Positions 1-10,134 of a stretch of DNA of 64,000 nt are shown one piece after another (position 1 is the first letter of the stretch; every line of letters starts with the position of its first letter). The position numbers and the translations under genes are program-made. A model generated the notes under the pieces. That model saw only the letters and a program-made list of their open reading frames with translations, ran no database searches and was not told the DNA's origin. This DNA comes from Apophysomyces variabilis (Eukaryota > Mucoromycota > Mucoromycetes > Mucorales > Mucoraceae): assembly GCA_002749535.1 (NCBI GenBank), contig MZZL01000390.1, positions 323,778-387,777 on the forward strand. The letters are read 5' to 3'.

Positions 1-394
1 ATTGTCGTACTTCTTTTTTGGCTGATCCAATCAATGGCCACGGAAGTGTAGTTGAATAGCGTCAGATAGAACAAAGGAAAAATAAGAGAATAAACGAATG
101 ATGATCTTTATTGCTTCCCAATTCCCAGATATTTATACTGAATGGTTTTCTACGGTTTTCTACATTTTGATCGTTAGTGAGTCATGGAGCGTTATGCCCT
201 TGAGTAACAATAGTCATCCATGACTCACAGTGAAAGCATTTGACGTATGAACAGAAATGGTGGTACTAGCGTATACCAAAAGTAGCAAAAAGGTGACACA
301 AGGAAATATGCTACGACACTACTCTCCTGTAATAAAAGGGCAAACACTTTGAATCTGATTGGCCAAATCCGAATCATTTACAAAGTAAAATGAA
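1..394. other. AT-rich sequence, no gene seen
   Basis: No convincing open frame, splice-compatible coding block or structured RNA is visible before the tRNA. The stretch is AT-rich and looks like ordinary intergenic DNA at the window edge. Confidence 0.5.
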
Positions 395-466
395 GGGCTT
401 CTCCGGGAATCGAACCCGGGACCTCTCGCACCCTAAGCGAGAATTATACCACTAAACCAAGAAGCC
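395..466 (-). tRNA. tRNA-Pro (anticodon AGG)
   Basis: Read on the minus strand this is a 72-nt intronless cloverleaf. The acceptor stem GGCTTCT pairs with AGAAGCC, with discriminator C at 395. The D-arm carries TGGTTTAGTGGTA. The anticodon stem CTCGC/GCGAG closes a seven-base loop TTAGGGT, which puts AGG at positions 34-36. The T-arm holds GGTTCGATTCC within a CCGGG/CCCGG stem. The internal A-box-like and B-box-like (GGTTCGATTCC) promoters of RNA polymerase III are present. The 3' CCA is not encoded, as expected for a eukaryotic nuclear tRNA. AGG, read as IGG after editing, decodes CCU/CCC proline codons. It stands alone with no other tRNA in the window. Confidence 0.96.
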
Positions 467-2577
467 TTTGATGGTTTTCAAATCACGAAACTTTTAATTA
501 TCCGACATCAAAATAAGGTTTTTTTAACATAGGGACTTTGTATGAAATTACAAGAAATGTCCAGAATATTCACAGCTGAAATGTTTACGTGCACAACATT
601 TACACAAAGCATGTTGTGTACCTAAAAAGTAGATTAAATACAATAGTTCAGTATTTTTAAAGTTCTGCAAAAGAATTTCAAAGCCAAAACTAAACTAAAA
701 CTGAAGTTGATTCTTTGTAAAGGAACTGAAAGAAAAACTTGACTAGGATTCTAAAAGTATTGACTAGTTTATAACATCTTATTTAGTTAATTGCATTTAT
801 ATAAAAGCAAATGTAACAATACTAAAAGGCAACATTTAGATGGCATTAAAACAGCTTCCTAACTATAAACATCCCTATAAAGATTAGCATCATAGTATAC
901 ATCACTATCGTAGTGTGACTTTCTAGTACTTGTGTTCTATGAACAAGATGATCAGAATTAATATGTTTCCATTTACAGTAAACTTCTCTAATTTGAAACA
1001 TTGACTGCACCTCTTCTTTAAATTAGAGATCTATTACTGAGGATGAAGACAAGGTAACACTGCTCTACCACAGTTATTACACTTAGCTAAATCATATACC
1101 TATCACTGAAAAGAACGTTCATTAATTACAAATCTCACTGTTACAGTATAATTTTAGATAGGATCTTGACAGTGAAATGATAATTTGCTGTTGTGTGTTT
1201 TTGAGAATAAGTGAGCACCAGGTGTGGGTTAAAGTCTAACACTAAGACTAAGAGATAACTTGAATTTGTTTGAAAAAAACGGTTGGGCCAAAGGCTTAAC
1301 AATATAAGTCAATTGATTGGTTGATCAATAATAACCAAATATAGGATAACAGAGATAAGGTTCAGAGAATCAAAGTTCTTGATAGATTCTTGACAATGAT
1401 CTCTTGCTTAGATTAGATAAATCAGTTGGTCGGTAAGTTCTTGTAGAGTAAATAGAATCAAAATAAAAAAAAAAGAAATATGAATCGATTAGATTCAGGT
1501 TATCAATGGTTGCTTGATAAAACCAACGGAGGCGCAGTATAATCACAATGGATAAAATAAAGCTGCTTCTTTTTAGAGAGTGTTTCTCTTAAAAGATTTC
1601 AATTAAAAAGAAAGATTTGAGATGAAAAACCTGTCATTTATTTGACTTTGATTGGGGTTATTTATACTAAATTTCAAAGGATAATCGGATAAGAAAAAGA
1701 ATAAAAGAATAAAAGAATAAAAAAAAAGAAATGAACAAAAAGAGAACAAGGTAACACTAAATGGTCTCGGCTGAAGTCGGTACATCTTGTGAAGTTTCAG
1801 GTAAAGTTTGTTGTTGGTCAAATGAATCGGCTTAGCCAGATAGGTTACTAAAGAAAAAAACAGAGAAAAGAAAAAGAAAAAAAAAGGAAGAGAAAAGAAA
1901 AATATCGAAAATGTTGTGTACTAATGATCGTGTACCAATAGTACTTGTGCGTTGACCAAGGGAATAAGGATTTTTTTTTGACTTTACACTGCATAAGAGC
2001 AAATAATTATAAATAGGCAGACAAGTTAAATGAAATAAAGATATCCAACAGTCTCAAAGGATTCTATCCATCCCCTTTTCTATCTACATATAACACAGCA
2101 ATGACGAAATGCTATTCATTTCAGCATTATAATAAATGGTAGAGTACAAATCAAAGTTCGTCTCAGTTAGTTATAGATGAGCGAAAATGTTAAGCCAATT
2201 TGACATAAAACACTTTAATATGTGATAACCATACTTCCTATAGGAAATACTCTCTTTGTGTAGCATATCTATCTTATTTGAGGTTACTTACTCCTTTATT
2301 TTTCAATAAAACGGTTCTCTATATAGTTTTCAGCGAGCTTGAAGTGTCTGGGGGGACTCAGAGCCAATAAAATCTTGTTATAATCCTCGATTTACACTCC
2401 AATGGCCAATAGCTTTGCTATATAAGAGCTTTTGTCTTCCACTTAGCCAATGAATTCTTCATATAATCCAAGCATTGGATTGTTAACCTGACTTTGAATA
2501 ACTCTAATTACCAGCTTAAAAGAGATGTACAGAGGCAGTATTTGAAACTGTTTTTCATCTTATATTAAAAATGATAT
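467..2577. other. AT-rich intergenic region, no gene seen
   Basis: About 2.1 kb with many A and T runs (for example 1461-1480, 1690-1735 and 1851-1905) and stops in all frames. No domain-like peptide was found. It may include transposon flank, since a broken transposase begins just to the right. Confidence 0.5.
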
Positions 2578-5500
2578 TTGTATAACAGCATTGCAACTAT
2601 GAAAAGAAAAGGAAGACCCACTGGCCAAAAAAACAAGCCAAACCATCGAGCAGGGCGGCTATCAAAACGGCGTGAGACAGTTCTATCAAACCAAAGAAAA
2701 CTTGAATTTGTGCCATCCCAAGCAACGGATAATATAATAGCGTCTTCTTCTATTGATAGAAACACCGATGAATTAGAGGATATGGGTCCCTCTGGACAGG
2801 TTCTATTAACTATTGCGCACACTAAAAATTGACCACTCGATTAGGATTGTTGTATCCAAAAGGACAACAACCCTAAACATGGCTAAACTATAATAAGATC
2901 ATCTATATCGGAGATTCTATGTCAAATACTTCCCCGAAAACTGGGTAGAAGCTACATATCGATAAGACTAGTGATCGACACTATTAAAAGTCACATCATG
3001 ATAGCTGAGATAATGTAGAAAAAGTATAGATAAGAGAGTGGTATCGAGAATAAAGCTATATTCCAGTCTCACAGTATTTTACTGTTTGCATTTTTTCTTA
3101 TTTCTTTTCTCTCGCTACCACAAGGATCATGTTAGCACTAATCTAACTTCAACAGCTACAGAGAGCCTTAGCGATTTAGTTTTACAAGAAGAAGAGAATG
3201 TCAGCAATGAGGAAACTAGTGATAGCAGTTGTGCTGATAACATGCAAGCTCATTCTGAAGATTCCATTATTGATGAGACCGATCTTATTGAAGATGACCA
3301 ATGGTACGATGATGAGAACGTTGTAGAAAATGACGACAACTATCATCAGACTAGCGATGGAGCAATGGAGGAATACTTTGCTTCAATACAAAGTCGTCTA
3401 GTTCTTGAGGGGTATCCACATGAATATAAGATTGGTACATTTTGGATCAACCCACCGGCACCATTTTTTACTCTGAGGAATAATAAGCTAAATCCTACTA
3501 TGCTATATTATCCTCGAGTATTTCTATGGTTGCCAAACCATCTACTCGATGCCAATGTAACTTTGCGGTGTCCAACCTGCAACCACTTGTTGGAGGTGAA
3601 GGCGTATAACAAGACCCCGCGTGCACGCTGAGTGGTAGATATAGATAGGTGCGTTGTGTAAAATGTTGCTCACAGACGTCTATATTGCTAATGTTGTTGG
3701 AACCAGCCATTTCTATATTATGTCTATCCGTTATAGATGCACTTCAAGGAACTGCAATCCAATAATTAACTCACATGATGCGCGTATCCTATCACAGCTT
3801 CCCAGCCATCTAGCGGCAGAATTTCCTGCCTATCTGACACATAAATGTGCTGTGTCAAAGATTGTAGGAGATCTATTACGACCATGCATGCAAAGTGGAA
3901 TGGGTGTTGTACGTTTCTGGCGTACACTCCAAGAGCTTCACTATTTGCGTTACGATCGTCTAAAGTTACAATACCTTAACGCCATTAAATCTCAGCGTGA
4001 ATTCCCCAAGCTTGTTGACATGTTAAGCTCCAATTCCTCACCATTGCCTTTCTCAAGGTTTAGTGACCGTGCAGGTTTCGCCGGCTATGTTCCATCAGCT
4101 GCTTATTTTCGCCTGCTCTACACAGCCATTATAGACCAACTAAGACCGTTGATGGATAAGCAGATGTCAGTTATCGGCGGACAAGTACTGAAAGGAGACC
4201 ATTCCTTCAAGATAATCAAACATATGGGGACGATCGGCGGTGCTCCGATATTTACTGCCTTATATACAGTCTGCAATGAATATGAAGAAATCCGACTTCA
4301 ACAGCTTGTTCCTACAAAGTCCTTATCTCATCTGAAGTCATGCTTTCAGCAAATGCTTAACTCTTACCGCTTGTATGGGCACAAGGAACCTAGAGCTATT
4401 CTTCACAGACAATGTACAAGGTGACCGTAGGTTTCTCGAAGGAGTCTTTCCATCGCTTCAACATAATATTGGATCGGATAACGCTATTGTAAGCGAACAA
4501 AGGTAATGGTGATACATTGCTGAAACAATATCTTACAGCTGTCATCTCATTGAACCAACAGGAACCCGCGAATCCTGAAAGATATCTTCCACCTGATGGA
4601 TATGATAAAGATCTCTAGACGTCATGGATTAGCAAAAGAATTTTCGCGTCGTTTACGTGATGCGCTCCTGGTTGTTGATCAAGAGGACCGGCTTTTGGTA
4701 GAAAGACATCTTGCGACAAGGAATTTAACTTGGGATTATATGCTCTCTACCAGGCCATCATGGGTATTTCGCCGCGTTAAACGTGTGGTCCCGCCTGTAG
4801 AAGAGTTATATCCAGTGGTAGAGAATCTTTTCAGAGAATATGGGTCGATCCAATGTCCCACAACAGGATGTCCATTGTTTGATGAGGAGGCTTGGAAGCA
4901 ATCTGCCAATGTTTTAAAGGCTATTGAGCAGGGACAAGTGTCTGACCCACCAGGCCTTTCTCTCTATTTCAAGATCCGGCATGACAAAGACAATCTGCCT
5001 TTGTACAGATGTAGTCGCGGTACAAACTCTTTGGAAGGAGGAGTGCACCAAAACATTATACGGAAGTTTATGTCTTTTGGCGCAGGCCCTCACCTTACAG
5101 ATTGTGCTCTTGCAGATTACCGTCTACGCCATAACATTGACGTGAGTATACATAATAAGTGTTTTGATGGAACGCACCCAAATGTTTAAGTTTGCATTAA
5201 ACTTTACTGACTAATACCTTATTTAAAGGTTGGAACTGCTAATAGATATGACCGTGTTCATAAGGGTCATTACGAACCATGGCTGACGGAGACCATCCAA
5301 GCTCTAATAAGGGAACTCGGTGTAAATGATGACAGTAACGATCGAGTAGTAGCAACTATGCAAAATACAGAGAGAGATACGCCTATTGAAACGTTTGGCA
5401 TCGGAGCGTTTCTGCCTGATCTGGTCGATAGTCTTAATATCACTCTCGTTGAAACACAAAGAGATGAACATACTCAGCCAATAGCAGATCTCTCAAAGCA

Positions 5501-6200
5501 GGCAAGCACAACCTTGGTTCTTTCCGGCAGATCCACTGCAAACCCAAAGAAGCAACTATATACCTACTTGGCAAACAAGCAAAGATCAAAGTATGCCATA
5601 GTGCCTGTGCATACCCAGCAGGAGTTAGATCTCTTCCGATATATGACGGAAATCTATCATCAGCGACAGAACCAAGTAGATTGGATATCAATCGCGCAAA
5701 GCTGGAACAAAGACCATGCTGACGGTGAAACCATATTTTACAAGACGTCAGAACACATCAAGAGTCACTATAATGTACGGTTTGAAAGAAAAGTGGCAAC
5801 GATAACAATACTGTCCAGCCGAGGCATCTGCAGTACTATGCGTCAACATCTACAGTCGCCTAGTCGTGCTCGTATGATTGAACCAGCACATACTCCATCA
5901 CCCCTAACAATACCTGCCTTGTCACAAATACCATCCCCTCAACCAAACACTTGGCCTGGATTCACTTTGCTGCCACAACAGCCACGACACACAGCAACTT
6001 CTGGAACATATACCCCTCCAAGAATCTCACCAAAACTAGTATATCCATATACCAACTCAGATTCTAGTCAAACATCTAATATCCTCATGGGTATTCCGAA
6101 GAAATCTACGCGCACATGTAGTATATGCAGAGACCCTTCTTGTAAGGGTTTCTCATTAAAAACACGCTGCCAACAATATAGAAATCCGTCAGATACATAA
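2578..6200 (+). mobile_element. Remnant of a DNA transposon (DDE-type, family unassigned)
   Basis: The block is defined by coding relics of one transposase-like protein on the plus strand. I could not find terminal inverted repeats or target-site duplications by eye, so the outer limits are only those of the coding relics. A 9-bp perfect inverted repeat at 6437-6445/6473-6481 lies just downstream and could belong to the right end. Family placement is uncertain. The cysteine-rich N-terminal region resembles fungal DUF6729-type proteins, and the later GTNS-EGGVHQ block is of a kind seen in transposase-like fungal repeats. Confidence 0.65.
2599..6200 (+). pseudogene. Degenerate transposase-like gene
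   Basis: Four in-order coding blocks add up to a protein of roughly 1000 residues. The first (2599-2832) has an AT-hook-like basic stretch (KRKGRPTGQ). The second (to 3631) is acidic, then has WINPP, FLWLP and CPTC. The third (3707-4424) has RYRC, LPSHL, FPAYLT and a GDHSFKI block with a candidate catalytic Asp. The fourth (4596 on) has RGTNSLEGGVHQ with a candidate catalytic Glu, and a C-terminal CSICRDPSC zinc-like tail. Two introns look intact: 3649-3706, and one starting GTGAGT near 5141 and ending near 5228. Lesions: an in-frame TGA at 3629-3631 right after CGC, an apparent one-base insertion near 4391-4394 (a TDN block continues in the next frame), and another frame change near 4590-4616. 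It is unlikely to make a working transposase. The linkage between the first block and the rest is the weakest part. Confidence 0.7.
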
Positions 6201-7397
6201 ATTAGTCATGTATATATTTAACCGTTTATAACTTGCTGTAGTAAAAGATATCCTGTTTTTGATATTCTCGTTTTCTGCTATACTAATAAGATGTTATTAC
6301 CAGAAGCAGGTTTCCTGCTCGCACTATCGTGCTCGCAGTTTAAGACCCTTCCAAAACTGTAAAAATTAAATCAGTTGGCCCCCAGACATGTTACCGGAGC
6401 CTAGTTTTCTTCTATTTTCCTTATTAGTTTGATCAAGTTCGGTTCAGTTCAGTTCCAGCAAAGTACTGAGAAGAACCGAACCATGCGGAACCTTACTTTT
6501 GGCTCACCATCTAAGGTACACTAAATGGTCATTCTTTTTAGCTTGGTTACCATTGGAACTTTCTAAGTGTACCATTATCCTTCTATCTCGTTCCTGCAAC
6601 TCTAGCTTTTCCATCATTTACTAGACTAAAACATAAAAATGTCTATATTACTTTTCCAGTGCATAGCTTTTAAACACAGGTTTAACTAATATGAATAAAG
6701 AAAATGTAAAATTTAAGAGATAGACAAAGTTAACAAGTTCCTAGAGGTTGAAAAGCAAAAAATATGAAAGTTAAGATGTATAAAGCCAACCTTTATAAGA
6801 ACTAACCAATTCTGTCTTACGAAGGAACTTGTGAACAGTAGATGCTTGCAAACATAATTTTGCATCGCTGTGGAAGGGTGAGCTGGAGTCTCAGTGTTTG
6901 GTCTGAGAAGAGTGATTGTACCATTTGCTGAATCTACAGCGCTTATATCCGGGTAAAAGCGTACCAAAAAAAATAGGAAAAGTCCTTTGACTTACGTTGC
7001 CAGTCTCGCTGACAAACAATAAACTTTACTTATCAGGACAGAAGGGGGAAAAAAAGGAAAAGCGGCACATAAGTAATCGATACAGTAAGGAATTTGCGCT
7101 GAAGGGCACAGCATGTTTACATCCATTCCATTTAGCATTAAAGGTCAATGGCAGTGGCGCTAACGGCTCAGTGAGGCATTTATTAACCACTCCGTTGAAC
7201 ACGCGACAAAGCGGGGTGAATTTGGAAGAAGAGCGCATAGAGACGATCAGATATTCTTCCACTACGCATTGTTTTCCAGTAATAAGAAGCGGTTTAACAA
7301 AGAAACAATCAAGAGTGTAGGAAAATGGATATATACGAGGATGTGGCGTATTATTTGTTCAATAAGTAAATTGTTATTATATTCTTTCTTCTCTATT
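6201..7397. other. Intergenic, transposon flank to CotH 3' end
   Basis: Open frames at 6713-6967 (-), 6997-7320 (+) and 7026-7262 (-) are short, overlap antisense to each other and show no recognisable domain. Apart from the inverted repeat at 6437-6481 I see no defined element. Confidence 0.45.
6437..6481. repeat. 9-bp perfect inverted repeat, 27-nt spacer
   Basis: GTTCGGTTC at 6437-6445 is matched exactly by its reverse complement GAACCGAAC at 6473-6481. The left arm runs on into further GTTCAGTTC-like copies. It could be a hairpin or an end motif of the adjacent transposon relic. No function is shown. Confidence 0.4.
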
Positions 7398-9519
7398 TTA
7401 CAACAATAATTGACTCACGCCAAGGATAGCTGACATACCAAGTCCAATCAAAGAAATTGAAGAAGTGGAAGCACTATTGTCTTTTCTGGCCTGGCCTTCA
7501 CTTTGGTTTTGACCGTTAGGTCCATTAGGATTGCCTTGTTGGTTATTGCCATTGTTTTCTTCTTTCTTTTCACCATCTACGCCCAAAACACGTCCTCCTT
7601 TGTAAGGACCGAGTGGAGGAAGATCGTCCTTGTCATTGATATTAAGCTGTTTCGCTGCTGACTCGGATCGTAACTTGACCCACTCAGCTAGACCCATGCC
7701 ATTCTGGACAGTAGTATTCATATTTTTCAAGAAGTCCTGGAGAGTCCATTCCATCTTCTCGCCAGGAGACTTTGGCGGGATCGATCGGGTCCAGGCAATA
7801 TCATCTTTCAACATTTCGGTCCAGGCGGCAAGACGAGGATTAATAATACTGGGTTTGAAGAAGCGCTTAATAAGAGTTTTGAGAATCTCTTCAAACTGAG
7901 CACGATAGTAGGGAGATTGAAGCAGCACGTCGACTAGCGGTCTCTTGGCACCTTTGGGAACATAGTCTTGATAGGACACAGTAGCTAAGCCCTCTGGTGC
8001 ATAGTTACCCAGAGCTTCGTCAAAATCGTAGGTAACCAGCGTCCATTGGTTAGTTTGAAGATCCTTGGTCAAATAATAATTGCTTCCTTGATACCAGAAA
8101 CCATCCCAGGAACCTGATAGGAAGTTCATAGCGACATGGAGGAGGGTATGGGTGGGATCGATCAAAGACGAGATATTTCCGGTATTTTGAGAATCCTTTG
8201 CTACGTCAATGTACTGAAGCTGGTCCATAAAGTGGATCAATGGCTCAAGACCGTTCGTCTTGTTCAGGGTCTTATCTTTTCCTTTGTCTTCCAACTTATA
8301 AACGTCCTTTTCGTAATCACTAACGGTAGGGCCCTTATAGACCAAATCTGCTTCTTTTCCATCTCCTAAGGCGTTACCCTTAAAGATAGGACCTGTATGA
8401 ACAAAAAAAAACAAAAAGCTAAGTATGATTTGATGGCTGTATATATTAGGCTAACCTGTGAATTTGTAGTCCCAGTTGCCAGCATAGAGAATGTTTTCTA
8501 TCAAATGTGTAGTGGAGTCGTCAATCATCAGGAACAAGCCGTACGGTTGGCCGTTGATAATGAGACGAACCCAGCTGCCAGAGAGGGTCGCGGCTCCCGA
8601 AGCGGCCAAGCAATCCAGCATCAATTTTTCTCTCCTGCAAAAGAAACCATAATTAAATTCAGGAACCGACTTTTCTGTCTTCTAACTTACGTCAAGGTCG
8701 GGTCGGTGATCTGGGCACGAAGTTTAACAGCAGTCCGACCGAACAAAAGGTTCTTTTTGGCACCCTTCTGCTTGAATTCGTTGAAGTCAATTTTGTAGGA
8801 TTGAACGGCAAAGTCTTTGCTCGACTGTCCACTGTTCTTGATACCAGCAGTGTTAAATTGGTAAATTTCTTGGTTTGAAATCTATGATACCGCACAATGT
8901 TAGCTTTTTCTTGTCTTGAAAAGCAGAGACACTCTTTCTTTTTCCCGTACGTAGGTCATATCGAAAATTTTAGCATATTCGTGCTTTTCGGTTGGCTCCT
9001 TTAGGATTGCATCCAACGCGGACTGATTCGCATTGAGAATAATGGTAGCAATTTCATTAGAACGGTTCATACCGCTAAAAAGAGCTGAACAAGCCATTAT
9101 TAACGATATGTGTCTCAAGAAATTATTAGAAAAGCAGAAGGAAGCTTACGGGGATAGACAGGATGATAAGCCTGTGGAAGTTCAGGGACGTCATAGATAG
9201 TACGAGATCGGTTGAAAAATTCATTGCCTGTTTTCGTGGTGCCTTTCAGCAGTTTACGCTGATAAATTTCTGCAATCTGTTTTTGGCCTTCGGTAAGGGC
9301 ATATTGATAAGTATCAGTTTCGGGGGCAGTGCCAGAAAAGAGATTGGGTATTTTGTCGTTCTTCTTGAGCGGATAAAGCTTTCCTCCCACCGAGACGCCC
9401 ACACCTTGATTTGCGGCAGGAAAGGCAACAACAGCGTATTCTACATCAGCAGCGACAAAATGAAAGACATTGCTGCTCAACAAGGCTACGACGCCTGCGA
9501 AAGTGGCCCGTAACTTCAT
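7398..9519 (-). CDS. CotH: CotH-family spore coat/invasin-like protein A, GPI-anchored
   Basis: Five exons: 9519-9150, 9084-8951, 8881-8691, 8634-8456, 8392-7398, giving 622 aa. Residues 1-24 form a signal peptide, so the ATG at 9519 was chosen over upstream in-frame codons. The body is a CotH kinase-like domain: SRTIYDVPELP, GQSSKDF, REKLMLDCLA, and WTLVTYDFDEALG near residue 413, whose acidic residues fit the metal/catalytic site of the atypical CotH kinases. A Gln/Asn/Gly-rich spacer follows, then a hydrophobic tail ending LGVSQLLL, typical of GPI attachment, so it is predicted to sit on the cell or spore surface. In Mucorales, CotH proteins are spore-surface proteins and some act as host-cell ligands. 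Whether this member does so cannot be told from sequence. It has one more intron than its paralogue at 15616-17608. Confidence 0.93.
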
Positions 9520-10134
9520 CAGAAAAATAAAGGAAAGGAAAGATCTGCTTCTTGAATTAAACGTAAAGGGGAAATGCCAAGCCGAAGTGTTTGGCACAGT
9601 TTTATAGACAATTTTTTTTTACCGGGGATAGAACAAGCGGAAACTTTTTTTTCAACGTTAGCGGAGTACAACACTCGAAGTACGGTAACACGAATGGTAT
9701 ATATAACAATAGAACAAACGCAGAAATAAGAAAATAGAACATTGACATTAGTAGCAATGGCTTATTTACATAGATGGCCCAACTAATGTTAATAGCTTCT
9801 ACATCCATACACAATCGTGACTGATTCTGAACCTATGCTGAATATGCAAGAAGATCGTCGCCACGCGAAAACCTAAAAATGGAACGCTCTATGGGGCCCT
9901 AATTCTGTTTCTGACTTCTGAAGCACCGCGTTTTCGTTTAGCCAATGATTGTCTTGTTGCCATTTGAATCACACAAATCATTAAACCTCCTCTACTACGA
10001 GGTTTATCCGTTTTTATCATTAAGCTTTCATATGTCCGCATAGAATTTCTAACAGCTTATCCGCTTGTACAACTGGAATGTCCTCTGCGTCTTTTATTAT
10101 TACTATTCGCTAAAAATGGTGAATGGACGCATGA
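9520..10134. other. Gene-free spacer between CotH A and BTA1
   Basis: This 615-bp stretch is the 5' flank of the CotH gene and the 3' flank of BTA1, both on the minus strand. Stops occur in all frames beyond short stretches. No clear TATA element or other motif stands out. Confidence 0.5.

Noticed and set aside
2565..2822. Open frame antisense to the first transposase block
   Set aside because: It is the exact shadow of the sense block that carries the AT-hook-like motif; the antisense peptide has no domain.
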